Assembly: GCF_018642165.1 (NCBI RefSeq)
Contig: NZ_JAHHZM010000005.1
Coordinates: 248,001-312,000 of the forward strand
DNA length: 64,000 bases
Source of the DNA: Echinicola shivajiensis
GTDB taxonomy: Bacteria > Bacteroidota > Bacteroidia > Cytophagales > Cyclobacteriaceae
Direction of reading: 5' to 3'
Within the stretch, counting starts at the first letter, position 1. Each line of letters opens with the position of its first letter. The notes beneath the pieces were generated by a model, which saw only the letters and a list, made by a program, of their open reading frames with translations, did no database searches and was not told the origin of the DNA. A program made the translations under genes and the position numbers. Shown here in pieces: positions 26,255-34,443 of this stretch.

Positions 26255-27288
26255 GAATTGGTAATTATAAAATAGATAGTGATTCTTCTGTTTTTATTAT
26301 TGCGGAATTATCTGCAAACCATAATGGCAGCTTGGAAACGGCACTTGAAACGGTCAAAGCGGCGAAAAGGGCAGGGGCTGATTGTATCAAATTACAAACC
26401 TACACAGCGGATACCATAACCATCAATTCTAAGAAGCCTGATTTTTTGATTCAAGGAACGATATGGGAGGGTAAAAATTTATATGAACTATATCAAGAAG
26501 CGTATACCCCGTGGGAATGGCATAAAGCCATTTTCGAAGCGGCAAAAAGTGAAGGTTTATTATGTTTTTCTTCTCCCTTTGATCCAACATCAGTTGATTT
26601 TCTGGAATCGTTAAATGTACCAGCCTATAAAATAGCTTCATTTGAAATCACGGATATTCCATTGATAGAATATGTAGCCTCAAAAGGAAAGCCTGTCATT
26701 ATCTCTACAGGAATCGCCACTGAAGAGGATATTAGATTAGCTTTAGATGCTTGTAGAAGAATGGGGAATGATGATCTTGCGTTGTTAAAATGTACATCAA
26801 GCTATCCTGCACCTATAAATGAAGCCAATATGGTTATGGTAAAAGATATTGCTGAGCGGTTTGGTGTAATTTCTGGCCTATCTGATCATACTATGGGAAG
26901 TACGGTTCCAGTTGTAGCCACCTGTTTTGGGGCAAAGATTATCGAAAAACATTTTATTTTGGACAGGTCGATTGGCGGTCCAGATGCTTCTTTTTCCATG
27001 AATGAGGAAGAGTTTGCCCAGATGGTAAAAGCAGTAAGAGAGGCGGAATCTGCGATTGGTTTGGTTTCTTATGAATTGACTGATAAGCAGAAAAAAGGAA
27101 GGGACTTTAGTCGCTCTTTGTATGTGGTCGAGGATATTAAAGAAGGAGATTTGATAACTGAGAAAAATGTAAGAAGTATTAGGCCAGGTTTTGGGTTGCA
27201 CCCAAAATTTTTTAAAGAGGTAATTAATCAAAAAGCTGTCAGGTATGTGGAAAAGGGAGAGAGATTTTCGATGAATATTATCCAATGA
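26251..27288 (+). CDS. pseI: pseudaminic acid synthase
   Basis: NeuB-family synthase that condenses phosphoenolpyruvate with a 2,4-diacetamido-2,4,6-trideoxyhexose to form the C9 nonulosonate. The 345 residues contain VFIIAELSANHNGSLETAL, the metal and PEP-binding barrel, FSSPFDPTSVDFLE, GLSDHTMGS and EKHFILDRSIGGPDASFS. A C-terminal SAF (antifreeze-like) domain begins near residue 280. The block order fits PseI better than NeuB or LegI. Start and stop both overlap neighbours by ATGA, so GNAT, PseI and the propeller protein are translationally coupled. Confidence 0.94.
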   Translation: MRIGNYKIDSDSSVFIIAELSANHNGSLETALETVKAAKRAGADCIKLQTYTADTITINSKKPDFLIQGTIWEGKNLYELYQEAYTPWEWHKAIFEAAKSEGLLCFSSPFDPTSVDFLESLNVPAYKIASFEITDIPLIEYVASKGKPVIISTGIATEEDIRLALDACRRMGNDDLALLKCTSSYPAPINEANMVMVKDIAERFGVISGLSDHTMGSTVPVVATCFGAKIIEKHFILDRSIGGPDASFSMNEEEFAQMVKAVREAESAIGLVSYELTDKQKKGRDFSRSLYVVEDIKEGDLITEKNVRSIRPGFGLHPKFFKEVINQKAVRYVEKGERFSMNIIQ

Positions 27289-28604
27289 GGCCGTTATATT
27301 TGGTTTTAATTTTACTTGCAATCCGGTATGAGGTTGGGCGAGCTCAGACAGTGGAAATAACTGATCCTGTCGTTATATCAACTATAGGTTCTTCAAGGGC
27401 AACTGCGTATACTGATTCCAATAAAATTGTAGAAACCGAAACATCTTTATTTGTTTTATCTCTTGATTATATTGATAGAAAATTTTCTTTACTTATTCGA
27501 GAATTTGATAAGGGTAAAAAGAAAATTGTCACAGAACATGTTTTAGATAACAATGTAAAAGATAATCATGGAGGAGGGGCAATAGTTATCGATAGTAACG
27601 GAACTCTTCATGTAGTTTATGGTCCTCACCATGGTCCCTTTAGATATGTAAAGTCAAAAAATCCTTTTGATATTTTAAGTTGGGATGATTTCGTTGAGAT
27701 TGGAAGTCGTATGACCTATCCATCTCTATCAGTGGATAAAGAAAATAATTTGTATTTATTAGGAAGGCAATCCAATCCCAATGGAATATGGAGCATAAAC
27801 TTATTTACTAAAACGGTGGGAGGTGGCTGGTCCAAAGGAATTAAATTAATAGAACCTAATTATTTTTCAAATAAATCTAATTTAAATCGATCCTCCTATA
27901 TTAGAACTTATAAATCATTAATTATTGATTCAGAGGGGGCTATTCATGTAGTTTTTAAAATGTATGAATACCTTCCAAAAGGTATGAAGAATGCTTTTTC
28001 TGATAGAAAAAATGGAGTGTCATATATGTTAGGTTACATGTATTCTGAAGATAAAGGAAATACTTGGAAGAGTGAAAAAGAGAACGTTGAAATTCCAGTG
28101 AGTCCAGATAATGTTGAATTGATCGATGGAAAAGATAATCCCGAAATAGCTGATTCATATTTAAATATTTCTAATTTAGCTATTGATAGCTTAGGAAGAC
28201 CTTGGGTGACATATTCTAAGGAGTATAAAGATTCTACGGATTTTTTTGTTGCGTATAGAAATAACTTTACTTGGGTAAAGCATGAAATAAATGTACCTAA
28301 TGGATATGTTTTTGGAAGCAGTGGTGTTTCTATTATTAAGGATAAAGCATATATTCTTTCAAACTTTATTTCAAAAGAAAGGTATCATAGAGACAGGCTA
28401 TGGGGGCATAGGGAAAACAGGATAATATCATTATCCCTTGATTTAAAAAACCTTACTGTTAATAAAATTTTTATTGAAGAAGAGCCATCATGGCTTCCAT
28501 CAATGATTCAAGGTTTTAATACTACAACACATCCTTGGTGTATATATACATCCGGACTCAGTGGGGATTCTTTGACAAAAGTGAAACTGCATAAGATAGA
28601 TTAA
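27285..28604 (+). CDS. secreted BNR-type beta-propeller protein, possible polysaccharide lyase
   Basis: A 439-residue exported protein (short signal peptide ending at RAQ). The body resembles BNR-4-repeat propellers: DNHGGGAIVIDSNGTLHVVY, then YGPHHGPFRY, TYPSLSVDKENNLYLLGRQ, and one classical Asp-box, SEDKGNTW, at residues 254-261. His95, His115, Tyr145 and Arg161 sit at spacings (20 between the His, 16 from Tyr to Arg) that recall the active sites described for PL24/PL25 ulvan lyases; this comparison is from memory. The start codon overlaps the pseI stop by ATGA. It may trim, release or proofread the polymer, as AlgL does in alginate loci (inference). A sialidase-like function is the alternative. 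Confidence 0.7.
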   Translation: MRPLYLVLILLAIRYEVGRAQTVEITDPVVISTIGSSRATAYTDSNKIVETETSLFVLSLDYIDRKFSLLIREFDKGKKKIVTEHVLDNNVKDNHGGGAIVIDSNGTLHVVYGPHHGPFRYVKSKNPFDILSWDDFVEIGSRMTYPSLSVDKENNLYLLGRQSNPNGIWSINLFTKTVGGGWSKGIKLIEPNYFSNKSNLNRSSYIRTYKSLIIDSEGAIHVVFKMYEYLPKGMKNAFSDRKNGVSYMLGYMYSEDKGNTWKSEKENVEIPVSPDNVELIDGKDNPEIADSYLNISNLAIDSLGRPWVTYSKEYKDSTDFFVAYRNNFTWVKHEINVPNGYVFGSSGVSIIKDKAYILSNFISKERYHRDRLWGHRENRIISLSLDLKNLTVNKIFIEEEPSWLPSMIQGFNTTTHPWCIYTSGLSGDSLTKVKLHKID

Positions 28605-28608
28605 GTAA

Positions 28609-29850
28609 GTGGTTTTTAGCATAAAAAAAATAAACCTAGAAAAGTGGGGGTTTTTGTTGATCATTTTAATAGCTGGACTTAGTACCATTCTTCGACCATC
28701 AATTGAAAGCAACATTACTTTATTTAGGGTGCTTATTCCTTTCTTATTTTTGTTCTTGTGGTTAAAGAAGAGAAACGACATTATTAAATTTTTCTTAATA
28801 ACTACTTTATTATTTATGTATTCTTTTTTTGTTTCTGAATACATTAGTAAATATTCAAGATTTGATGTTGTTTTCTTTTTCTATTATATAATTATTTTAT
28901 TTTATTATTTGTTCGTAAAGTACTTTGTTGATAAAGTTGGAATAGATTACATATATAAGTTTATAAAACTACTTTTCAAGGTAATGGTAGTGCTAGGGTT
29001 CATCCAATTAGCTTTTGGGGGAGTGTATTTTAATACTCAGGCAAGGTTGCCTGCAGTTAATATTTTTTTTTGGAATGAAAACGAATTCTCAGCTGTTTTG
29101 GGAGGATGCATTCTTCTATTTTATTTAGGGGAGAAGGGTAAAATTAAATTTTTGTGGATAGCAGCGGCGTCATATTTGATATTACATAATGGGGCAAGAT
29201 TAGTCTTACTTTCTATAATTTTATTTTTTTTAACAGAGATTTTACTTAAAATCCCTATTTTTAAGAAGGGATACATAGGATTTGGGATATTGTTTGGAGT
29301 AGTTATACTAGTATTTCTTGGTATAAAAGATGTGGAATTAGGACCAGGTCTTAGTTTACAAGAAGTTTTGCTATACCCTTTAAATCAAATAGCAAATTTG
29401 GAACCTGTATATAATGTTGGGTCAATAAATAATAGGTTAAATGCGGTTATTTATGGAGTTATTGAATTAAAGAGATCTTATTTTTTGGGAATTGGCCCAG
29501 GTAATTCTATTCCCATGATGGTAGAAAATATTGTTCCCGGAACTGAAAAGTTCACGGCTTATAGCATGCATAATTTTATTTTTCAGATAATTACTGAATT
29601 AGGAATATTAGGGATGACATATTTAATTTGGCTTACTTTTGTTGTAATCAAAGCAATTAAGTCAAATGATGTTTTCCCTTTAGGAACAAAGGTTGTTTTT
29701 TATATTTCCCTTTGCTTATGTATTACACTTTTATCAGGACCTCATTCCAATTACTTCTTTCAGTTTATATTTTTTTATTCAATATTTTTTTTCAGAGATT
29801 ATGAAGAAAAAGGACATATTAAAGTTGAAAAGAAAATTGCAGTTTATTGA
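28609..29850 (+). CDS. wzy: Wzy-like O-antigen/capsule polymerase
   Basis: An integral membrane protein of 413 residues with about ten to twelve hydrophobic spans. A large periplasmic loop follows near residues 240-300 and the Wzy_C-type signature LNAVIYGVIELKRSYFLGIG is visible, together with SMHNFIFQIITELGILGM. It would join repeat units at the periplasmic face. The start is a GTG, five bases after the previous stop; no ATG lies nearby. The DNA is strikingly AT-rich compared with the export genes, as is usual for serotype-specific polymerases. Confidence 0.82.
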   Translation: MVFSIKKINLEKWGFLLIILIAGLSTILRPSIESNITLFRVLIPFLFLFLWLKKRNDIIKFFLITTLLFMYSFFVSEYISKYSRFDVVFFFYYIIILFYYLFVKYFVDKVGIDYIYKFIKLLFKVMVVLGFIQLAFGGVYFNTQARLPAVNIFFWNENEFSAVLGGCILLFYLGEKGKIKFLWIAAASYLILHNGARLVLLSIILFFLTEILLKIPIFKKGYIGFGILFGVVILVFLGIKDVELGPGLSLQEVLLYPLNQIANLEPVYNVGSINNRLNAVIYGVIELKRSYFLGIGPGNSIPMMVENIVPGTEKFTAYSMHNFIFQIITELGILGMTYLIWLTFVVIKAIKSNDVFPLGTKVVFYISLCLCITLLSGPHSNYFFQFIFFYSIFFFRDYEEKGHIKVEKKIAVY

Positions 29851-29868
29851 GCCCAATAAAGAATATTT

Positions 29869-31287
29869 ATGCTTGATGATGTTATAAAAAATATAGAGAA
29901 AGAATATTCACTAGAATCAGTTAAGGTATTGAACGACCCTATTTGGCCGGTTTTAAGGTTGAAGTTACTTGAAGAGCTCAGAAAAAAGAATGGAATGGGT
30001 TCAAGAAGTATTCAGATAAATGGATCTTTTTTTAGGCATTTAGCGAAGAATTTGTTTTATGGATTTGGTGATCTATTGAAAATAAAAAATGCCGAGTATA
30101 TTTTTTTTTCATCCTCAGATAGACGGAAAAAGTTTGAGGGACTTTATCATGACAGAGTAATAGAAGACGCATTGGTTAGCTTAGATAATGCATTTGAAAT
30201 TGAAAATCCATTCCCTTCCGGCATTCATTTTAAAAGAGGTCAAATACCAACAAGACATATAATAGGGCAATCAATTTTCTACGTAGGAGTCAATCTATTT
30301 GAGAGAATTTATGGTAAAAAGATTAAAATTGAGAATGAGAATATCTTAAAGGATATTTTAAAAGAGTATAATGTGAATTTGGACTACCGGGGTTTAACAA
30401 GAAGATTCTTAGGTCAGTATTATTTTATGAGGTTTTTACTTCGAAGATTAGATCCTAAAATTGTTTTTTTTGTTTACTCAGGTTCTTCATATGGTTTCAT
30501 CAAGGCTTTGAAAGAAAAGCGTGTTCCTGTTGTGGAAATTCAACATGGAATTATTAATGAGAGACACCTGGCCTATAATGTAAATACAAATTTGGGGACG
30601 AATCTCTTTCCTGATTATCTGTTTACTTATGGGAATCAAGAGTTAAAGATTTTCGATGAGAGTAACTATTTCATCAATAGTGATAATGTAGTTCCAATTG
30701 GGTACTCTTTCTTGGAAAAGTATAATAAGAAAAGCAAGGAAATTACAAAGTTTGAGGAGCAATTGAGAAAAAGGGGGTTCACAAAATTGGTTGCAATAAG
30801 CTTCCAAGAGCCTTTTGAAAAGCAATTAATTGATTTTGTAAATAATGCCATTAAGTTTGATGAAAGAATTGCTTATATTTTATTTTTGAGAAGTGAAAAG
30901 TATCAATTAAGCACCTCAATACATCGTAATATAATAATAGCCAATAAATTCAATATTTATGAAGGGCTCCAGATTTCGGATTTTCATGTAACCATTAACT
31001 CTACATGTGCACTTGAGGCCTTTTCGTTTGGTGTAGAAACCATTTTATTGGATATAGAAAATCAAGCTTCCACGTATTATGGTGATAAGCTTAAAGGTTT
31101 TAAGAGTGTCTCATTTGTGTCATCCCCTAAGGAGCTTGCTGAAAAAATAAATGTACAGCCTTTTGTAAGCAAAGACGAAATTTCTGAAGAGGGGAAAGAG
31201 TTTTTTGTTACAGGCTTCCGAGAAAATTTCATACATGAGACAAAGAAGATTTTGGAAGGTAAGAAAAAAGATTTTGTCAGAAATTAG
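29869..31287 (+). CDS. putative GT-B-like glycosyltransferase of the nonulosonate locus
   Basis: A 472-residue soluble protein that I cannot place in a named CAZy family. The middle contains DPKIVFFVYSGSSYGFIKAL, then VPVVEIQHGIINERH and PDYLFTYGN. The later half has VAISFQEPFEKQ, DFHVTINSTCALEAFSFGVE and TILLDIENQAS. This order (a His-Gly motif in the hinge, then S-T-x-x-E-A) recalls CDP-glycerol- and polysialyltransferase-like GT-B enzymes. Given its position after wzy and the Pse genes, it is a candidate nonulosonate transferase. The DNA is very AT-rich. Confidence 0.55.
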   Translation: MLDDVIKNIEKEYSLESVKVLNDPIWPVLRLKLLEELRKKNGMGSRSIQINGSFFRHLAKNLFYGFGDLLKIKNAEYIFFSSSDRRKKFEGLYHDRVIEDALVSLDNAFEIENPFPSGIHFKRGQIPTRHIIGQSIFYVGVNLFERIYGKKIKIENENILKDILKEYNVNLDYRGLTRRFLGQYYFMRFLLRRLDPKIVFFVYSGSSYGFIKALKEKRVPVVEIQHGIINERHLAYNVNTNLGTNLFPDYLFTYGNQELKIFDESNYFINSDNVVPIGYSFLEKYNKKSKEITKFEEQLRKRGFTKLVAISFQEPFEKQLIDFVNNAIKFDERIAYILFLRSEKYQLSTSIHRNIIIANKFNIYEGLQISDFHVTINSTCALEAFSFGVETILLDIENQASTYYGDKLKGFKSVSFVSSPKELAEKINVQPFVSKDEISEEGKEFFVTGFRENFIHETKKILEGKKKDFVRN

Positions 31288-31516
31288 AATCCATATATCA
31301 CCGTTTTCAATATCTCTTGTATGGTTTGATCTATAGTTCCATGGTTTCTTTGATTGAATTTTTTATTCCTTCCTTTATCCAATGCTTTTGTTTTAAGTGT
31401 TTTAGGAACTCAATCATGCTAAATATTTAATACTATCTCGTACTAATTAATCGGTTTTCAGAGAATTACTTAATATAAAGATTTGAACTGGTTTACCGTA
31501 TTTAGAGGAAAAAAAC

Positions 31517-32770
31517 ATGTTGGCAACCGTTAATAGATTGAAATCATCCGCTCTCGTTAAGGATTCCTTAATTTATGGATTGACCAATGCCCTCTATTCG
31601 GGGCTTCCAATTTTGATTTTGCCCTTATTGACCAAGATCCTTTCTCCTGTGGACTATGGCATGGTGGAATTTTACAGGAATCTGTCTTTGGTACTGATTC
31701 CGGTTTTGGGTCTGAGTACTGTGCAGTCTATTATCCGTTTTTATTATGACTTGGAGGAGACGGATTTTAAAACTTTTGTAGGGAATATCGTTTCGTTACA
31801 TTTTGTCAGTGCGGCACTAGGAATGTCCCTGCTTTACCTTTGTACATTTTTCATAGAAAACACCTATTGGTGGATCATTTTTTATTGTATTATTTTCTTT
31901 TTGTTCAATCAACTGATAGAAATTCAGTTATCCATTTTTAGGGCAAAAAAACAGGCCAGATCCTATTTGATGCTGCGTGTTTCATGTATTGTATTGGATT
32001 TGTTCCTTCTTTTTATTTTTTATTTGTACAGAGATCAGTTTGACTGGACTTATCGTGTATTGCCCAATGTTTTGGCTGCTATTCTGGTTGGCTTATTGAC
32101 GATTGGTATCCTATATAAGCAGGGCTATTTGTTGAAAGGCAATAAGAGGCTTCTGAAATTGTCCCTTTCCTATAGTTTGCCCCTGATATTGCATATGGTT
32201 TCCGGCTATATCCTTAATATCGGTGACAGGTTTTTTATCCTATATTTTTTGTCTGAAGAAGATCTTGGAAATTATGCCGTGGCTTACCAATTGGGAATGT
32301 TGGTTAATTTTCTATATACTAGTTTTAATTTAGCTTGGCTACCGACTTTTATTGAAATGATGAAGGGCAAAAAGCATGAGCAGATACATAAAATCAGAAA
32401 GGCCACTTATTTGGCTGTGATTTTTTTTAGTATGTTTATTATCGGTTTAGTACAGTTTTTGTTGCTTTTTACCGATATTTTTGACAATTACTCAATCCAG
32501 TTCAACTTGGTCATCATTATCTCAGTTGCATATGTGTTTATGTCATTTTACCGCTTCGAATCGAATTATTTCTTTTATGTGAAAGATACCAAAAGCCTAT
32601 CGGTGATCACCCTGGGAGCAGCCCTAATAACCATCCTTTTAAATGTCGTGCTGATTCCACAAATTCATTTGTATGGTTGCGCTATTGCCACCTTGGTAGC
32701 GGGGATATACATGTATGTGTTTGTAGTCATGAAAAGCAGAAAATATGAGAAAAGTACTGAGAAGATTTAA
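31517..32770 (+). CDS. wzx: Wzx-like polysaccharide flippase
   Basis: MATE/MOP-superfamily membrane protein of 417 residues with roughly twelve hydrophobic spans. The N-terminus (LVKDSLIYGLTNALYSGLPI, then LPLLTKILSPVDYGMVEFY) is typical of oligosaccharide flippases, as is SYSLPLILHMVSGYILNIGD in the middle. It would move the lipid-linked repeat unit across the inner membrane for Wzy. The gene overlaps the following acetyltransferase gene by 26 bases. A 229-base AT-rich gap without a clear gene precedes it. Confidence 0.9.
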   Translation: MLATVNRLKSSALVKDSLIYGLTNALYSGLPILILPLLTKILSPVDYGMVEFYRNLSLVLIPVLGLSTVQSIIRFYYDLEETDFKTFVGNIVSLHFVSAALGMSLLYLCTFFIENTYWWIIFYCIIFFLFNQLIEIQLSIFRAKKQARSYLMLRVSCIVLDLFLLFIFYLYRDQFDWTYRVLPNVLAAILVGLLTIGILYKQGYLLKGNKRLLKLSLSYSLPLILHMVSGYILNIGDRFFILYFLSEEDLGNYAVAYQLGMLVNFLYTSFNLAWLPTFIEMMKGKKHEQIHKIRKATYLAVIFFSMFIIGLVQFLLLFTDIFDNYSIQFNLVIIISVAYVFMSFYRFESNYFFYVKDTKSLSVITLGAALITILLNVVLIPQIHLYGCAIATLVAGIYMYVFVVMKSRKYEKSTEKI

Positions 32771-33242
32771 GAAGTTGTTTTTTAAGACGGTTGCCTACCT
32801 ACTATCCAAGAATGCTAGGGTCTTTGACATCCATATTCATGGGCTTTCCATATTTACCTCCAACACTTTTTTTGGGAGCAATGCGAATTTTAATGGTTGC
32901 AGGATATATGGGAGCGGTAAAGTCAGTTTTGGAGATAATTTTCATTCCGGCAAAAACCTGAGGATCCTGACCACTTACCATAATTATTTGGGGGCTAGAA
33001 TACCCTATGACGAAACGGTGATTACCAAAGATGTTGCTATCGGAGATAATGTGTGGGTAGGATTGGATGTCATTATTTTGGCCGGTGTCACGATTGGAGA
33101 AGGAGCTATTATTCAAGCTGGTAGTGTGGTGTCCAGCAATATACCCCCTATGGGCATCGCAGGGGGGAATCCTGCCAGGGTATTTAAGGAAAGAGATTCA
33201 GCTAAATATTATAAACTTAAGGAACAGAAACAATTCTTTTGA
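32745..33242 (+). CDS. hexapeptide-repeat (LbH) acyltransferase
   Basis: A protein of 165 residues in the left-handed beta-helix family of O-acetyl/serine acetyltransferase-like enzymes. Hexapeptide turns are visible in FFGSNANFNGCRI and in VAIGDNVWVGLDVIILAGVT, IGEGAIIQAGSVV, followed by the GGNPARVFKER closing motif. It likely O- or N-acetylates a sugar of the repeat unit. The gene lies inside the wzx tail by 26 bases and ends four bases before the wecB start. Confidence 0.85.
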   Translation: MRKVLRRFKKLFFKTVAYLLSKNARVFDIHIHGLSIFTSNTFFGSNANFNGCRIYGSGKVSFGDNFHSGKNLRILTTYHNYLGARIPYDETVITKDVAIGDNVWVGLDVIILAGVTIGEGAIIQAGSVVSSNIPPMGIAGGNPARVFKERDSAKYYKLKEQKQFF

Positions 33243-33246
33243 AATC

Positions 33247-34368
33247 ATGAAAATAGATCTAATAGCAGGAGCGCGGCCTAACTTTATGAAAATAGCACCG
33301 ATTATCGATGCTATTAAAGAAGCTCAAAAAAGTGGTGAGGAGATATCCTTTAGGTTGATCCATACCGGTCAGCATTATGACAAAAATATGTCGGGAAGTT
33401 TTTTTGAGCAGTTGGGCATTCCCGAGCCAGATGTGAATATGGGAGCAGGAGGGGGAAGCCAAGCCGAACAAACCGCTGCTATTATGGTAGGCTATGAAAA
33501 ATTGCTTCAGGAAGAGAAAGCTGATTTATGTTTGGTGGTGGGGGATGTGACTTCTACCATGGCCTGTGCCATTTCTGCTCAGAAACTTCATGTACCTGTA
33601 GCCCATGTGGAGGCAGGAATCCGGTCGGGGGATTGGTCCATGCCGGAGGAAATCAACAGAATGGTGACCGATAGTATTACCAATTATTTCTTTACTACCT
33701 CAGAGGTGGCCAACCAGAACCTCAGGAGATCAGGAATAGAGGAAGACAGGATATTCTTTGTGGGCAACACGATGATCGATACCCTATTAAAGCATAGACC
33801 TAGGTTCCAGAAACCAGCAGTTTGGAATGAAATCGGTTTGGAGGAAGGTAATTATTTTGTAATGACTTTGCACCGTCCTGCCAATGTGGATCAGGAAGAA
33901 AAGCTCAAAGAGTTGATCGACGAAATTGTGAATCATTCAAATAGTTTGCCTTTAGTTTTTCCGGTTCATCCCAGGACCAGAAAAATGCTGGAGAATTTAG
34001 GCATATCGCATGAAAGACTGCATATGGTGGAGCCCCTTGGGTATTTGGAGTTTAATTATTTGGTCCAAAGGGCCAAGTGTGTGGTGACGGATTCGGGAGG
34101 GATTACTGAGGAAACGACCGTGATGGAAGTGCCTTGTATGACACTTAGGGACAATACTGAAAGGCCCGAAACCATTACCCATGGAACCAATGAGCTTTTA
34201 GGGACTGATCCAAAAGCCATTGCTCCGGCAATGCAGAAATTGTTTTCCGGAGATTGGAAAAAAGGTAAAGGTATTGAAAAGTGGGACGGTAATACTGCGG
34301 AAAGAATCATCCAGGCTATTGTAGAAATTTACAAAGAAAAACCGATTGCATCCAGTTCCCTTTATTAA
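33247..34368 (+). CDS. wecB: UDP-N-acetylglucosamine 2-epimerase (non-hydrolysing)
   Basis: Interconverts UDP-GlcNAc and UDP-ManNAc. The 373 residues start at MKIDLIAGARPNFMKIAPI and contain LIHTGQHYDKNMSG, CLVVGDVTSTMACA, VAHVEAGIRSGDWSMPEE, LHRPANVD, and VTDSGGITEETTV. The start at 33247 is used. An in-frame upstream ATG at 33067 would lie deep inside the acetyltransferase gene and lacks family similarity. UDP-ManNAc could be oxidised by the TviB/WecC-like dehydrogenase at 19217 to ManNAcA. Confidence 0.93.
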   Translation: MKIDLIAGARPNFMKIAPIIDAIKEAQKSGEEISFRLIHTGQHYDKNMSGSFFEQLGIPEPDVNMGAGGGSQAEQTAAIMVGYEKLLQEEKADLCLVVGDVTSTMACAISAQKLHVPVAHVEAGIRSGDWSMPEEINRMVTDSITNYFFTTSEVANQNLRRSGIEEDRIFFVGNTMIDTLLKHRPRFQKPAVWNEIGLEEGNYFVMTLHRPANVDQEEKLKELIDEIVNHSNSLPLVFPVHPRTRKMLENLGISHERLHMVEPLGYLEFNYLVQRAKCVVTDSGGITEETTVMEVPCMTLRDNTERPETITHGTNELLGTDPKAIAPAMQKLFSGDWKKGKGIEKWDGNTAERIIQAIVEIYKEKPIASSSLY

Positions 34369-34375
34369 AACTGAG

Positions 34376-34421
34376 CATAGGTGCTGGCTTAAACCGGGGG
34401 TATACTCCTGAGCTACCTATG
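34376..34421. other. intercistronic hairpin
   Basis: CATAGGT (34376-34382) pairs with ACCTATG (34415-34421); the inner bases CT/AG extend the stem after a bulge. It lies between wecB and the GT4 gene, without a following T-run. It may stabilise or process the transcript. Confidence 0.4.
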
Positions 34422-34443
34422 TGGATTAACTTAAGTATTTGTA

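Noticed and set aside
20566-27288. Legionaminic or sialic acid pathway
   Set aside because: PseB, PseC and PseI are distinctly of the pseudaminate type, and no hydrolysing NeuC/LegG epimerase was found; the WecB at 33247 is of the non-hydrolysing type.
27285-28604. Direct call as sialidase or pseudaminidase
   Set aside because: Only one Asp-box was found and the Arg triad and FRIP motif of sialidases were not seen; the lyase-like residue pattern is the better match.
33067-33246. Upstream in-frame start for wecB
   Set aside because: It would cover the acetyltransferase gene in another frame, and the added residues do not belong to the WecB family; MKIDLIAGARPN is the proper start.
34376-34421. 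Hairpin after wecB as a terminator
   Set aside because: No T-run follows, and the next gene is in the same direction 22 bases away.
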